Source: an uncultured Porphyromonadaceae bacterium (lineage in GTDB: Bacteria; Bacteroidota; Bacteroidia; Bacteroidales; Muribaculaceae). From it: 64,000 nt of DNA. The stretch covers positions 1-64,000 of the forward strand of contig UQER01000010.1 of the NCBI GenBank assembly GCA_900540205.1. The letters are read 5' to 3'. Positions 35,399-43,826 of the stretch are shown piece after piece. The notes under the pieces were generated by a model that had not been told where the DNA came from, made no database searches, and saw only the letters and a program-made list of their open reading frames with translations. Each line of letters opens with the position of its first letter. Positions within the stretch are counted from its first letter, which is position 1. The position numbers were made by a program, and so were the translations under genes.

Positions 35399-35905
35399 AT
35401 GTTCAAAAAAATTCTTGTAGCGCTCGCAGTAGCGCTTCCTGCATGCCTTTGGGCGCAGGCTCCCAAGTTCGGTGTTGTTGATGTGGAAAGCATCATCCCC
35501 CAGATGGCTGAATATCAGGAGGCTCAGACCAAGATTGGAGAAGCTGCCAAAACTTATGAGGCAGAATACGCAAAGATTAATGAAGAGCTTCAGAAAAAAA
35601 TGGCTGAACTTCAGGAACTTGAAAAGGACGCCACCACATTGCAGTCAATCAAGGAGCGCCGTCTGCAGGACCTTCAGGAACTTGATAAGAAGGCACAGCA
35701 GTTTGCCCAGACAGCGCAGCAGGATCTGCAGCGTCAGCAGGCTCAGCTGATGCAGCCCGTGCAGGAAAAGGTTATGAACGCCATCAAGAGCGTCGGCACC
35801 GAGAACGGCTTTACAATGATATTCCCCGAGGGCGTTCCCGCCTTCGTCAGCGCTGACGTGCAGGACGTGACAGCTCTCGTGAAAACCAAGCTTGGTGTGA
35901 AATAA
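35399..35905 (+). CDS. Second OmpH/Skp-family periplasmic chaperone
   Basis: The 168-residue product has a signal peptide (about 1-20, ending LWAQ) and the Skp pattern: KFGVVDVESIIPQMAEYQEA, a Gln/Glu/Lys-rich coiled coil (about 40-125) and a C-terminal GFTMIFPEGVPAFVSADVQDVT segment. It is clearly paralogous to the preceding gene but diverged, suggesting the two have distinct clients or form mixed trimers. It ends the bamA operon at a strong terminator. Confidence 0.92.
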   Translation: MFKKILVALAVALPACLWAQAPKFGVVDVESIIPQMAEYQEAQTKIGEAAKTYEAEYAKINEELQKKMAELQELEKDATTLQSIKERRLQDLQELDKKAQQFAQTAQQDLQRQQAQLMQPVQEKVMNAIKSVGTENGFTMIFPEGVPAFVSADVQDVTALVKTKLGVK

Positions 35906-35926
35906 CCCTGCTAAAAAACATACCTC

Positions 35927-35966
35927 GCAGGAGGACCGGGACTCTGTCCCGGCCCTCCTGCTTTTT
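35927..35966 (+). terminator. Intrinsic terminator of the bamA-skp run
   Basis: GCAGGAGG with inner CCGGGA pairs with TCCCGG and CCTCCTGC around a CTCTG loop, followed by TTTTT. The stem is about 15 bp with one bulge or mismatch. Confidence 0.85.
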
Positions 35967-35969
35967 GCC

Positions 35970-36073
35970 TTTATCCGAATTTATAAGAGTTTATCCGAGT
36001 TTATCAGAATTATAAACTATGATAACTATGATAACTCTGATAACTCTGATAAGCTCTGATAAACTCTGATAAG
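35970..36073. repeat. Short-period repeat array with inverted halves (CTCTGATAA family)
   Basis: About eleven degenerate units of 9-10 nt lie side by side. The left part repeats GTTTATCCGA/GTTTATCAGA, and the right part repeats ACTATGATA and ACTCTGATA. The left units are close to the reverse complement of the right ones, so the array could fold into one long hairpin. It lies 4 nt after the bamA-skp terminator. No coding content. Confidence 0.8.
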
Positions 36074-36159
36074 TGCCCGGGTTAGGGCGCTGCTGGGGCA
36101 GCGGAGCCTTTGTCCGTGGCTTTCAGATTGCCAATTTGATGCCAAAATAAATTGTTAAA

Positions 36160-36193
36160 TTGACCTATAATTGAAAAAAAAAGCTTATCTTTG
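36160..36193 (+). promoter_or_regulatory. Promoter of the nuo-atp block
   Basis: The exact -7 element TATCTTTG is at 36186-36193. The nearest TTG (36160-36162) is 23 nt upstream, slightly long for a -33 element. The predicted transcript has a leader of about 200 nt before nuoA, in which I see no confident fold and no coding ORF. Confidence 0.6.
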
Positions 36194-36404
36194 CCCTCGG
36201 AAAAGTGCATTTTGCGATTGATTCCGGGAGGGAACGTTGTGCAATCTCCGTTGTTTTCGGGAATCGATGAATGTGAAATTGTTGATGCTGGTGCAGTTAC
36301 TTGTCAATGCATCTTGCCATGAGCCCGATTGCTTGTCGCCGGTTGGTGGGCATGCCCGGGGATGTGGTAACTGACCTTAGGATTGAGAAAACTCAAAACA
36401 ATTT

Positions 36405-36785
36405 ATGATATCATTAGGTATTTTTGGAATTGACCCCGCCCTGTTTGCCATCGTGGCGCTCCTTACCGGTGCAGCCCTCGTGGCATTGGCGTTATGGCTT
36501 GCCGGGCTGATCTCGCCCCGTTCGTTCAACCCCCAGAAAGGAGAGGCTTATGAGTGCGGTATCCCCACACGTGGCGGAAGTATGACACGTTTCCATGTGG
36601 GCTACTATCTGTTTGCCATCCTCTTCCTGATGTTCGATGTAGAGACAGTGTTTCTCTATCCCTGGGCTGTGTGCCTGCGCAATCCCTTCGGTGGGGCAGG
36701 CGTGGCTGCGGTAGCAGTGTTTTTTGCCATCTTAGTGCTGGGCTTGGTTTATGCCTGGCGGAAAGGAGCTCTTGAATGGAAGTAA
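36405..36785 (+). CDS. nuoA: Complex I subunit NuoA
   Basis: NuoA is a small membrane subunit at the junction of the membrane and peripheral arms of NADH dehydrogenase-type complex I. The 126-residue product has three transmembrane helices (about 10-35, 66-86, 94-115) and the conserved loop PQKGEAYECGIP, whose ECG motif is typical, then FHVGYYLFAILFLMFDVETVFLYPW. It is the first gene of the 18-gene energy block and overlaps nuoB by 10 nt. Confidence 0.96.
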   Translation: MISLGIFGIDPALFAIVALLTGAALVALALWLAGLISPRSFNPQKGEAYECGIPTRGGSMTRFHVGYYLFAILFLMFDVETVFLYPWAVCLRNPFGGAGVAAVAVFFAILVLGLVYAWRKGALEWK

Positions 36786-37387
36786 AAGACGTTACCACCA
36801 AATCCATGCCCTATGAGGCCTGGAAGGACAATGAATATATCGAAAAGCTCGTTCAGGAGCTTCGCGACAGCGGCACCAACGTGCTCGTGGGTTCGCTCGA
36901 TAAGCTGATAAACTGGGGTCGAAGCAACTCAATATGGCCCCTGACATTCGCCACAAGCTGCTGCGGCATCGAGTTCGTATCGCTTGGCGCAGCGCGTTTC
37001 GACATGGCGCGTTTCGGTTGGGAAGTGGCCCGTTCGTCCCCCCGTCAGGCTGACTTCATCATGGTGGCCGGAACGATTGTGAACCGCATGGCCCCTGTGC
37101 TCCGCCGTCTGTACGACCAGCTTGCCGAGCCTAAATATGTAATCGCATGCGGCAGTTGCGCCATTTCCGGAGGCCCCTTCCGTAATTCTTACCACGTGGC
37201 CAAGGGCATTGAGGACATTGTGCCTGTCGATGTCTACTGCCCCGGTTGTCCTCCCCGTCCCGAAGCCATGATCTACAGTATCATGCAGCTCTCCAGAAAG
37301 ATGAAGGTAGAGCGTTTCTTCGGCGTAGTCAACCGCAAGGAGGACCGCAAAAAGTATCTTCAGGAGCATCCCGTGACTGAGGAATAA
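36776..37387 (+). CDS. nuoB: Complex I subunit NuoB
   Basis: NuoB carries the terminal 4Fe-4S cluster N2 that passes electrons to quinone. The 203-residue product has the four ligands Cys62-Cys63 (ATSCCGIEF), Cys128 (GSCAISGG) and Cys158 (PGCPPRPEA), with the ARFDMARFG and QADFIMVAGT segments. Extra cysteines at 125 and 155 flank the ligand positions. The start overlaps nuoA by 10 nt, so the two are translationally coupled. Confidence 0.97.
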   Translation: MEVKDVTTKSMPYEAWKDNEYIEKLVQELRDSGTNVLVGSLDKLINWGRSNSIWPLTFATSCCGIEFVSLGAARFDMARFGWEVARSSPRQADFIMVAGTIVNRMAPVLRRLYDQLAEPKYVIACGSCAISGGPFRNSYHVAKGIEDIVPVDVYCPGCPPRPEAMIYSIMQLSRKMKVERFFGVVNRKEDRKKYLQEHPVTEE

Positions 37388-37453
37388 TTTCCCCGCAGAC
37401 GCCTCTCTACTCCATGTTCAATAAACTCAACCACAACGAAGAAAACTAACAAT

Positions 37454-39076
37454 ATGGCTGAATTGCAGGATAAGATTTCCAAGCTTTGCCCCGATGCGAC
37501 CTTCGAGGAAGGGGAGATTCTGCTCGTCAAAGTCGCTGACGCACAGCTTCACTCGCTGGTGAAGTCGCTCCGCGATGACCTCGGATTCGACTACCTTGTA
37601 ACCATAGTCGGCAACGATTGGAAAACCTCGCTCGGATGCGTTTATTATCTCACGTCGACCACAACCAAACAGTTCGTATCGGTGCGCGTGGAAACCACCG
37701 ACCGCGATAACCCCATGCTCCACAGCATTGCCGACCTTTACCGCATTGCAGGGATTTTCGAACGTGAGGTCTACGATTTCTATGGCATCGTATTCATCGG
37801 TAACCCTGATATGCGCCGCCTCTTCCTCAGCATCGACTGGGTGGGCTACCCCTTGCGCAAGGATTACAACATGAACGAGCCTCAGAACGCCGTATCGGTT
37901 GAAAACGAGCGTCAGAGCGATTACACCTCCACCTGGGTGGAACAACCCGACGGAAAGGTGGAAAAGAAGGAAGTGCCTGTATTCGCACCCGATGATTTTG
38001 TGGTGAACATCGGCCCGCAGCACCCTGCCACCCACGGTGTGCTCCGTTTCCGTACAGCAGTCGATGGTGAGACCATCAAGAAAATAGACGTCTACATGGG
38101 CTACATTCACCGCGGGGTTGAAAAACTCAGCGAGAATCTGGCTTACATGCAGACGCTTCATTTTATGGACCGTCTCGATTATTTCTCGGCCCATAATTAT
38201 CATCACGGCCTCTGCCTTTGCATCGAGAAGGCTGCCGGAATCGAGGTTCCCGAGCGTGCCCGCGTAATCCGTATCCTCATGGACGAGCTGTCGCGTATAG
38301 CTTCGCACTGCCTGTTCATGGGAACATTCTGTATGGACCTCGGTGCAACCACCATGCTCTTCTACACACTCCGTGTGCGTGAGCAGATTCTCGACATCAT
38401 GGAAAAGACATGCGGCGCCCGCATGACATTCAACTATGATTGCATCGGCGGTGTGATGGCGGATCTTGATCCCGATTTCGTGAAGGACGTTCACGCTCTG
38501 CTTGAGGTTCTCCCCAAGAATGTGGCTGAATACAAGAAACTTTTCACAGGTAATGTGATTGCCAAGAACCGTATGGAAGGCGTAGGCGTGCTTTCGCGCG
38601 AGGATGCCATCTCGTTCGGTATCACCGGTCCCTCAGGCCGTGCTTCCGGCTGGGCTTGCGACGTGCGCAAGACACATCCCTACAGCGGATATGAGAAACT
38701 CGATTTCGAGCAGGTTGTGCGCACCGAGGGCGACTCGATGGCACGTTTCAACAACCGTCTTGATGAAGTGATGCAGAGCGCGCACATCATCGAGCAGCTT
38801 ATCGACAATATCCCCGAAGGTGATTATCTTGCAAAAGTGCCTAAGGTGCTGAAGCTCCCTGTGGGCCACTGGTTCCAGGTGGTTGAAGGTTGCCGCGGCG
38901 TGTTCGGTGTATACCTCGAGAGCGACGGTTCCACCAAGCCCTATCGTCTCAAGCTTGCCACCCCCAGTCTCAATGCCGCTGCCGTTGTGGATCACATCAC
39001 AGTGGGGCAGAAAATCGCCGACCTTATCACAATCGGCGGTTCACTCGACTACATCGTGCCTGACATGGACCGCTGA
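37454..39076 (+). CDS. nuoC/nuoD: Fused complex I subunit NuoCD
   Basis: This hydrophilic subunit carries the quinone-site residues. The N-terminal NuoC part (about residues 1-165) ends in the signature REVYDFYGIVFIGNPDMRR and GYPLRKDY (split here). The NuoD part (about 175-540) has NIGPQHPATHGVLRF, with the quinone-site His, MGYIHRGVEKL, DRLDYFSAHNYHHGL and the C-terminal GGSLDYIVPDMDR. The CD fusion is normal for Bacteroidota and enterobacteria. It follows nuoB by 66 nt. Confidence 0.96.
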   Translation: MAELQDKISKLCPDATFEEGEILLVKVADAQLHSLVKSLRDDLGFDYLVTIVGNDWKTSLGCVYYLTSTTTKQFVSVRVETTDRDNPMLHSIADLYRIAGIFEREVYDFYGIVFIGNPDMRRLFLSIDWVGYPLRKDYNMNEPQNAVSVENERQSDYTSTWVEQPDGKVEKKEVPVFAPDDFVVNIGPQHPATHGVLRFRTAVDGETIKKIDVYMGYIHRGVEKLSENLAYMQTLHFMDRLDYFSAHNYHHGLCLCIEKAAGIEVPERARVIRILMDELSRIASHCLFMGTFCMDLGATTMLFYTLRVREQILDIMEKTCGARMTFNYDCIGGVMADLDPDFVKDVHALLEVLPKNVAEYKKLFTGNVIAKNRMEGVGVLSREDAISFGITGPSGRASGWACDVRKTHPYSGYEKLDFEQVVRTEGDSMARFNNRLDEVMQSAHIIEQLIDNIPEGDYLAKVPKVLKLPVGHWFQVVEGCRGVFGVYLESDGSTKPYRLKLATPSLNAAAVVDHITVGQKIADLITIGGSLDYIVPDMDR

Positions 39077-39171
39077 TGCTCCGGCGGCACGCATACCAAT
39101 TAACCGCCACAGGCGGCATCACATTGATTACGAACACAAAATAGTGAATTTTGCTATTCTCAAATAACGTT

Positions 39172-40263
39172 ATGGATAACTATACGATAGATAATTTCCA
39201 TAGTTTTTCTGCATGGTTCGACGCCCTGCTCAACAACTACATGCCTTCATGGCTGGCAACCACAATCGAGTGCCTGCTGGTGGGCGTGGGGTTGCTGCTC
39301 GTTTATGCCGTGCTGGCGCTCTTCTACATCCTCTATGAGCGCAAGATATGCGCATATTTCCAGTGTCGCCTCGGCCCGAACCGTGTGGGTCCCTGGGGCT
39401 TGCTCCAGAGTATGGCCGATGCCGTGAAGATGCTCATCAAGGAGCTTATCACCCTCAACCACATCGACAAGTTCTTGTTCGCACTCGCACCTTACCTGGT
39501 AATCATCGCCTCAATGCTTTGCTTTGCAGTGCTTCCCTGGGGTAATGGCTTGCAGATTATCGACTTCAATATCGGCATCTTCTTCCTGGTTGCCTGCTCG
39601 TCGATCGGTGTGCTCGGTATCCTGCTTGCCGGTTGGTCGTCGAACAACAAGTTCACCCTTATCGGCGCCCTCCGTTCGGGTGCGCAGATGGTGAGCTACG
39701 AGCTGTCGGTGGGACTGTCGATTCTCACCATGTTGGCATTCGCCGGAACTATGGATGTTGTGAAAATCGTGGAGGCCCAGGCCGACGGATGGTTCATTTT
39801 CCAGGCTCATATCCCTGCCATCATCGCATTTGTAATCTACATGATTGCCGGTACAGCGGAAACCAACCGTGGCCCGTTCGACCTCCCCGAGGCTGAGAGC
39901 GAGCTTACCGCCGGCTATCATACTGAATATTCTGGTATACATTTCGGCTTCTTCTATCTGGCGGAGTATCTTAACCTCTTCATCGTGTCGGGTGTTGCTG
40001 CCCTGATGTTCTTCGGAGGATGGATGCCGCTGCGCATAGAGGGCTGGGACGGCTTCAACCAGATAATGGGTTATATCCCCTCGGTAGTCTGGTTCCTGCT
40101 CAAGGCTTTTGTCCTCTCGTTCGTGATCATCTGGTTCAAGTGGACCTACCCCCGTCTGCGTATCGACCAGCTGCTTTCGCTTGAATGGAAATATCTCCTC
40201 CCCATCAACCTTGTCAACCTCGCGCTGATGGTCCTGATAATCTGCATGGGCTGGTACTTCTGA
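39172..40263 (+). CDS. nuoH: Complex I subunit NuoH
   Basis: NuoH is the membrane subunit that forms the quinone chamber with NuoB and NuoD. The 363-residue product has about eight helices and the conserved loops RKICAYFQCRLGPNRVGPWG, GAQMVSYELSVGLS and ETNRGPFDLPEAESELTAGYHTEYSG (split), with the acidic funnel residues. The in-frame TTG at 39151 is not needed; ATG 39172 gives the expected start. Unusually, nuoI does not follow: the next gene, after 107 nt, is atpD. I see no terminator and no clear promoter between them. Confidence 0.96.
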   Translation: MDNYTIDNFHSFSAWFDALLNNYMPSWLATTIECLLVGVGLLLVYAVLALFYILYERKICAYFQCRLGPNRVGPWGLLQSMADAVKMLIKELITLNHIDKFLFALAPYLVIIASMLCFAVLPWGNGLQIIDFNIGIFFLVACSSIGVLGILLAGWSSNNKFTLIGALRSGAQMVSYELSVGLSILTMLAFAGTMDVVKIVEAQADGWFIFQAHIPAIIAFVIYMIAGTAETNRGPFDLPEAESELTAGYHTEYSGIHFGFFYLAEYLNLFIVSGVAALMFFGGWMPLRIEGWDGFNQIMGYIPSVVWFLLKAFVLSFVIIWFKWTYPRLRIDQLLSLEWKYLLPINLVNLALMVLIICMGWYF

Positions 40264-40370
40264 TTCCAGTCCCCCGATGCAGCTGATGCCTGAGGCCGCA
40301 ACCACGGTCTGAGGTGTCGAAATCCCTCCAACAACAAATAATCTGTTTCATACCTACACCTCTCATAGTA

Positions 40371-41873
40371 ATGAGCGATAAATTCGGAAAAATAGCACAG
40401 GTAATCGGCCCTGTAGTCGATGTGATTTTCGATGGTGACGACAACATCCTGCCTCCCATCTATACCGCGTTGAAAGTCGACCGCGAGGACGGTTCGATGT
40501 TGATTCTTGAAGTGGAGCAACACATTGGCGAGGACACAGTGCGCTGTGTGGCCATGGAGAGCACCGACGGTCTGCGTCGCGGTCTGCGCGTTGACAGTCT
40601 GGAACGCCCGATTGCCGTTCCCACCGGCGAGCAGGTGAAAGGACGTCTGCTCAACGTTGTGGGCGAGGCTATCGACCACCTTCCCGCGCTTGAACGCACC
40701 GACATGCGTCCCATCCATCAGCCGGCTCCCCAGTTTGAGGACCTGACTATCGGTACCGAAATCCTATTCACCGGTATCAAGGTGATTGACCTTCTCGAGC
40801 CTTACAGTAAGGGTGGTAAGATCGGTCTGTTCGGTGGCGCCGGTGTAGGAAAGACCGTGCTCATCATGGAGCTGATCAACAACATCGCAAAAGGTCACAA
40901 CGGCTTCTCGGTGTTCACCGGTGTGGGCGAGCGTACCCGCGAGGGTAACGACCTTCTGCGCGAGATGATCGAGAGCGGCGTAATGAAATACGGCGAGAAG
41001 TTCCGTGAAGGTATGGAAAAAGGGGAGTGGAATCTTGCCGACGTCGACATGAAAGAGGTTGAGCAGTCGCAGGCCACTCTGGTGTTCGGCCAGATGAACG
41101 AGCCCCCGGGCGCACGTCTGCGTGTGGCTCTGTCCGGTCTGACCGTGGCCGAGCAGTTCCGCGATCAGGACGGCGGCGGTAAGGATATTCTTCTGTTCAT
41201 CGACAATATCTTCCGTTTCACCCAGGCTGGTTCGGAGGTTTCGGCTCTTCTCGGCCGTATGCCGTCGGCTGTGGGTTATCAGCCTACACTTGCATCAGAA
41301 ATGGGTATGCTTCAGGAGCGAATCACATCCACTAAGAACGGTTCTATTACATCGGTACAGGCCATTTACGTGCCTGCCGACGACTTGACCGACCCCGCTC
41401 CGGCCACAACCTTCAGCTTCCTTGATGCAACAACGGTGCTCAGCCGTAAGATTTCGGAGCTTGGTATCTATCCTGCCGTTGACCCGCTTGAATCGACTTC
41501 ACGAATCCTTGACCCCAACATCATCGGCGAGGACCACTATAACACCGCTCAGGCTGTGAAGCAGCTTCTGCAGAAGTACAACGAGCTTCAGGATATCATC
41601 GCCATCCTCGGTGTGGACGAACTTTCGGACGAGGACAAACTTGTGGTTTCGCGTGCACGCCGCGCGCAGCGCTTCCTCTCGCAGCCGTTCCACGTGGCCG
41701 AGCAGTTCACCGGTCTCCCCGGTGTGATGGTTCCCCTCAGCGAGACCATCCGTGGCTTCAAGATGATTCTGTCGGGCGAGATGGATGAATATCCCGAGCA
41801 GGCCTTCCTCAATGTCGGCACAATCGACGAAGCTATAGAGAAAGGCAAGAAACTGCTTGCACAGGTTAAATAA
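40371..41873 (+). CDS. atpD: ATP synthase F1 beta subunit
   Basis: This is the catalytic subunit of F1. The 500-residue product has Walker A GGAGVGKT at residues 155-162, the catalytic GERTREGND glutamate, Walker B ILLFIDNIFRF, and the DELSD catch motif as DELSDEDK near residue 415. An upstream in-frame GTG at 40314 is rejected because ATG 40371 (MSDKFGKIAQVIGPVVDV) matches the family start. It is the first gene of the atp set inserted in the nuo genes. Its position ahead of atpC and the rest is the standard Bacteroidota order. Confidence 0.98.
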   Translation: MSDKFGKIAQVIGPVVDVIFDGDDNILPPIYTALKVDREDGSMLILEVEQHIGEDTVRCVAMESTDGLRRGLRVDSLERPIAVPTGEQVKGRLLNVVGEAIDHLPALERTDMRPIHQPAPQFEDLTIGTEILFTGIKVIDLLEPYSKGGKIGLFGGAGVGKTVLIMELINNIAKGHNGFSVFTGVGERTREGNDLLREMIESGVMKYGEKFREGMEKGEWNLADVDMKEVEQSQATLVFGQMNEPPGARLRVALSGLTVAEQFRDQDGGGKDILLFIDNIFRFTQAGSEVSALLGRMPSAVGYQPTLASEMGMLQERITSTKNGSITSVQAIYVPADDLTDPAPATTFSFLDATTVLSRKISELGIYPAVDPLESTSRILDPNIIGEDHYNTAQAVKQLLQKYNELQDIIAILGVDELSDEDKLVVSRARRAQRFLSQPFHVAEQFTGLPGVMVPLSETIRGFKMILSGEMDEYPEQAFLNVGTIDEAIEKGKKLLAQVK

Positions 41874-41911
41874 AGCAATTTACGGCCAATAATTCCCCAT
41901 AGACTACACAT

Positions 41912-42145
41912 ATGACACTGAAAATCATATCGGCAGAACGCATAATTTTCGAAGGCGAGGCGCAGTCTGTAACGCTTCCCGGCGAGAAAGGGCAGTTCAC
42001 TGTGCTCCCGCGTCATGCATCGCTCATCTCGACACTCGACAAGGGCGTTGTCCGTTATCGCAACAGCGACGGCGAGCATGAAGTGGAGATAGCAGGCGGC
42101 ATCGCCGATATCGATCATGACGTTATTTCCGTGTGTGTCTATTGA
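41912..42145 (+). CDS. atpC: ATP synthase F1 epsilon subunit, short form
   Basis: The 77-residue product matches only the N-terminal beta-sandwich of epsilon (MTLKIISAERIIFEGEAQSVTLPG, GQFTVLPRHASLIS; split). It lacks the C-terminal helical domain that inhibits ATP hydrolysis in the roughly 135-residue enterobacterial form. Short epsilons are known in Bacteroidota. The stop is clean and the next gene starts 26 nt later, so truncation by frameshift is unlikely. ATP hydrolysis control must therefore work differently. Confidence 0.93.
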   Translation: MTLKIISAERIIFEGEAQSVTLPGEKGQFTVLPRHASLISTLDKGVVRYRNSDGEHEVEIAGGIADIDHDVISVCVY

Positions 42146-42171
42146 ATTCTGATATAATACCTCCGCAACAT

Positions 42172-43344
42172 ATGAAACGCATTCTGTTCCTTTTCTCACT
42201 GATTGTGGCTACAGCCTTCGGTATGGCTGCGGCCAATGAGTCGGGTCTTGAAAAGGATGTCCATGCCGACCTTGAACACGTTGAGGCGACTACCCACGAG
42301 GATGAGCTTGACCTGAAGAGCACGATTTTCGAGCACCTCGGCGACGGTTATGGCTGGGAAGTGCCCTTCAATCATCACAAGCGCATGCCGCTTCCGGTGA
42401 TTGTGTTCGGCAAGGATGGCCTGCATGTGTTTTCATCCGCCCGTGTGGAGCACGGTGCTGTCTGGAAGGATGGTAACGCCACCTTCAAGATTGCAACCGA
42501 AGGCGACTACAAAGGTAAAATCGTTGAAATTGTCGACGGCAAGGAGTACAAGCCCTGGGATCTGTCGATAACCAAGAACGTGTGCGCCATCTTCATTGCA
42601 TGCATCATCGTGATTCTGTGCTGCTTCATGCTGGCACGCTGGCATAAGCACAACCCTTATAAAGCGCCCCGCAAGGGTCTCGGCTTTTTCGAGCTGCTTG
42701 TCGATTTCATTTACGTCGGCGTCATAAAGGCCACCCTTAAGGACAAGGCTCCCCGTTTCGCACCCTATCTGCTCACAGTGTTCATGTTCATCTTTTTCAT
42801 GAACCTGCTCGGACTGATTGTGGTGTTCCCCGGCGGTGCCAACGTGACAGGCAATATAGCAGTGACCATGGTGCTTGCCCTTATGACGTTTGTCATGACA
42901 AACTTCTTCGGTACGAAACATTACTGGAAGGAGATTTTCTGGCCCGATGTGCCCCTGTGGCTCAAGTTCCCCATCCCCATCATGCAGGTAATCGAGGTGT
43001 TCGGTATCTTCACGAAGCCGGCTGCCCTCACAGTCCGTCTGTTCGCCAACATGATGGGCGGCCATATGATTGTGCTTGTTCTCACACTCCTCATATTCAT
43101 ATTCGGGGCGATGGGTTATGCTGTGGCTTCCGGCACAGCAGTGGTCTCGGTGCTGTTCTCGGTGTTCATGCTGCTCATTGATGTGCTGGTAAGCTTCATC
43201 CAGGCCTATGTGTTCACCATGCTTTCCACCATCTTCATCTCGCTTGCGCAGGAGGACGGTCACGGACATAAGGAGCACAAGCATGAAGAAGAGGCCGTAG
43301 CCACAACCTCTACAACCCCCGCAGCTGCAACCGCAGCAAAGTAA
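42172..43344 (+). CDS. atpB: ATP synthase Fo subunit a with N-terminal extension
   Basis: Subunit a forms the proton half-channels facing the c-ring. The 390-residue product has a signal-peptide-like start (MKRILFLFSLIVATAFGMAAA), then about 110 periplasmic residues before the first core helix (VCAIFIACIIVILCCFMLA, about residues 139-157). The core has the essential Arg289 in LTVRLFANMMGGHM. The tail (about 360-390) is rich in His and Glu, then Thr/Ala. Subunit a of this group is longer than the 270-residue E. coli form. The ATG at 42172 is preferred over a start at 42133 within atpC. Confidence 0.95.
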   Translation: MKRILFLFSLIVATAFGMAAANESGLEKDVHADLEHVEATTHEDELDLKSTIFEHLGDGYGWEVPFNHHKRMPLPVIVFGKDGLHVFSSARVEHGAVWKDGNATFKIATEGDYKGKIVEIVDGKEYKPWDLSITKNVCAIFIACIIVILCCFMLARWHKHNPYKAPRKGLGFFELLVDFIYVGVIKATLKDKAPRFAPYLLTVFMFIFFMNLLGLIVVFPGGANVTGNIAVTMVLALMTFVMTNFFGTKHYWKEIFWPDVPLWLKFPIPIMQVIEVFGIFTKPAALTVRLFANMMGGHMIVLVLTLLIFIFGAMGYAVASGTAVVSVLFSVFMLLIDVLVSFIQAYVFTMLSTIFISLAQEDGHGHKEHKHEEEAVATTSTTPAAATAAK

Positions 43345-43397
43345 ACGACATACAGAAATAAATCTAAATTAAATAAACTCTCAAAACTCTTAAAATT

Positions 43398-43640
43398 ATG
43401 TTAGGATTGATTTTAGCAGCAGAAGCCCTCGTAGGTCTTGGCGCATCGATTGGCGCAGGTATCGCAGCCATCGCTGCCGGTATCGGTATCGGTAAAATCG
43501 GATCGTCGGCCATGGAGGCCATCGCACGCCAGCCTGAGGCATCGGGCGATATCCGTTCGAACATGATTGTGATTGCCGCCCTCGTGGAAGGTGTGGCTCT
43601 GTTCGCAGTCATCGTTTGCGTATTGGCTCTGTTCGTTTAA
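43398..43640 (+). CDS. atpE: ATP synthase Fo subunit c
   Basis: This proteolipid forms the rotor ring. The 80-residue product has two helices joined by the polar loop ARQPEA. The ion-carrying acid is Glu64 (ALVEGVALF). The residue after it is Gly rather than Ser, and helix 1 (GAGIAAIAAGIGIG) has no Gln at the sodium-site position, so it looks proton-binding. A 186-nt gap with strong hairpins follows before atpF. Confidence 0.97.
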   Translation: MLGLILAAEALVGLGASIGAGIAAIAAGIGIGKIGSSAMEAIARQPEASGDIRSNMIVIAALVEGVALFAVIVCVLALFV

Positions 43641-43670
43641 TCCCGCACACCACAAATTTCCGTCCGGACC

Positions 43671-43703
43671 CGGTTCCGCTCACATTCAGCGTCGGCGGAA
43701 CCG
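43671..43703 (+). promoter_or_regulatory. Hairpin downstream of atpE
   Basis: CGGTTCCGC (43671-43679) pairs with GCGGAACCG (43695-43703), a perfect 9-bp stem with a 15-nt loop and no T tract. Further GC-rich complementarity continues to about 43750. It may protect the 3' end of atpE mRNA, whose product is needed in many copies per enzyme. Confidence 0.45.
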
Positions 43704-43826
43704 GCGCCACGGAGACATCCCGCCTCCGGTGGATTCTCCTCGTGGTTCCGGAAAGAATGTTATCCGATGCGGCCTTGCAGTGCCGGTGCGGTTTACTTAA
43801 TTTATTTTTGACTTCAGCAATTATTT

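Noticed and set aside
35970..36073. CRISPR array
   Set aside because: Units are only 9-10 nt, contiguous and degenerate, without spacers, and no cas gene is present.
37427..38494. 355-codon open frame opposite nuoCD
   Set aside because: It lies antisense to an unmistakable nuoCD and shows a His/Val/Glu-rich composition typical of reverse-frame translation.
41888..42171. AtpC truncated by frameshift or AtpB starting at 42133
   Set aside because: AtpC has a clean family-like end and Bacteroidota epsilon subunits are often short; ATG 42172 gives AtpB a proper signal-like start without overlap.
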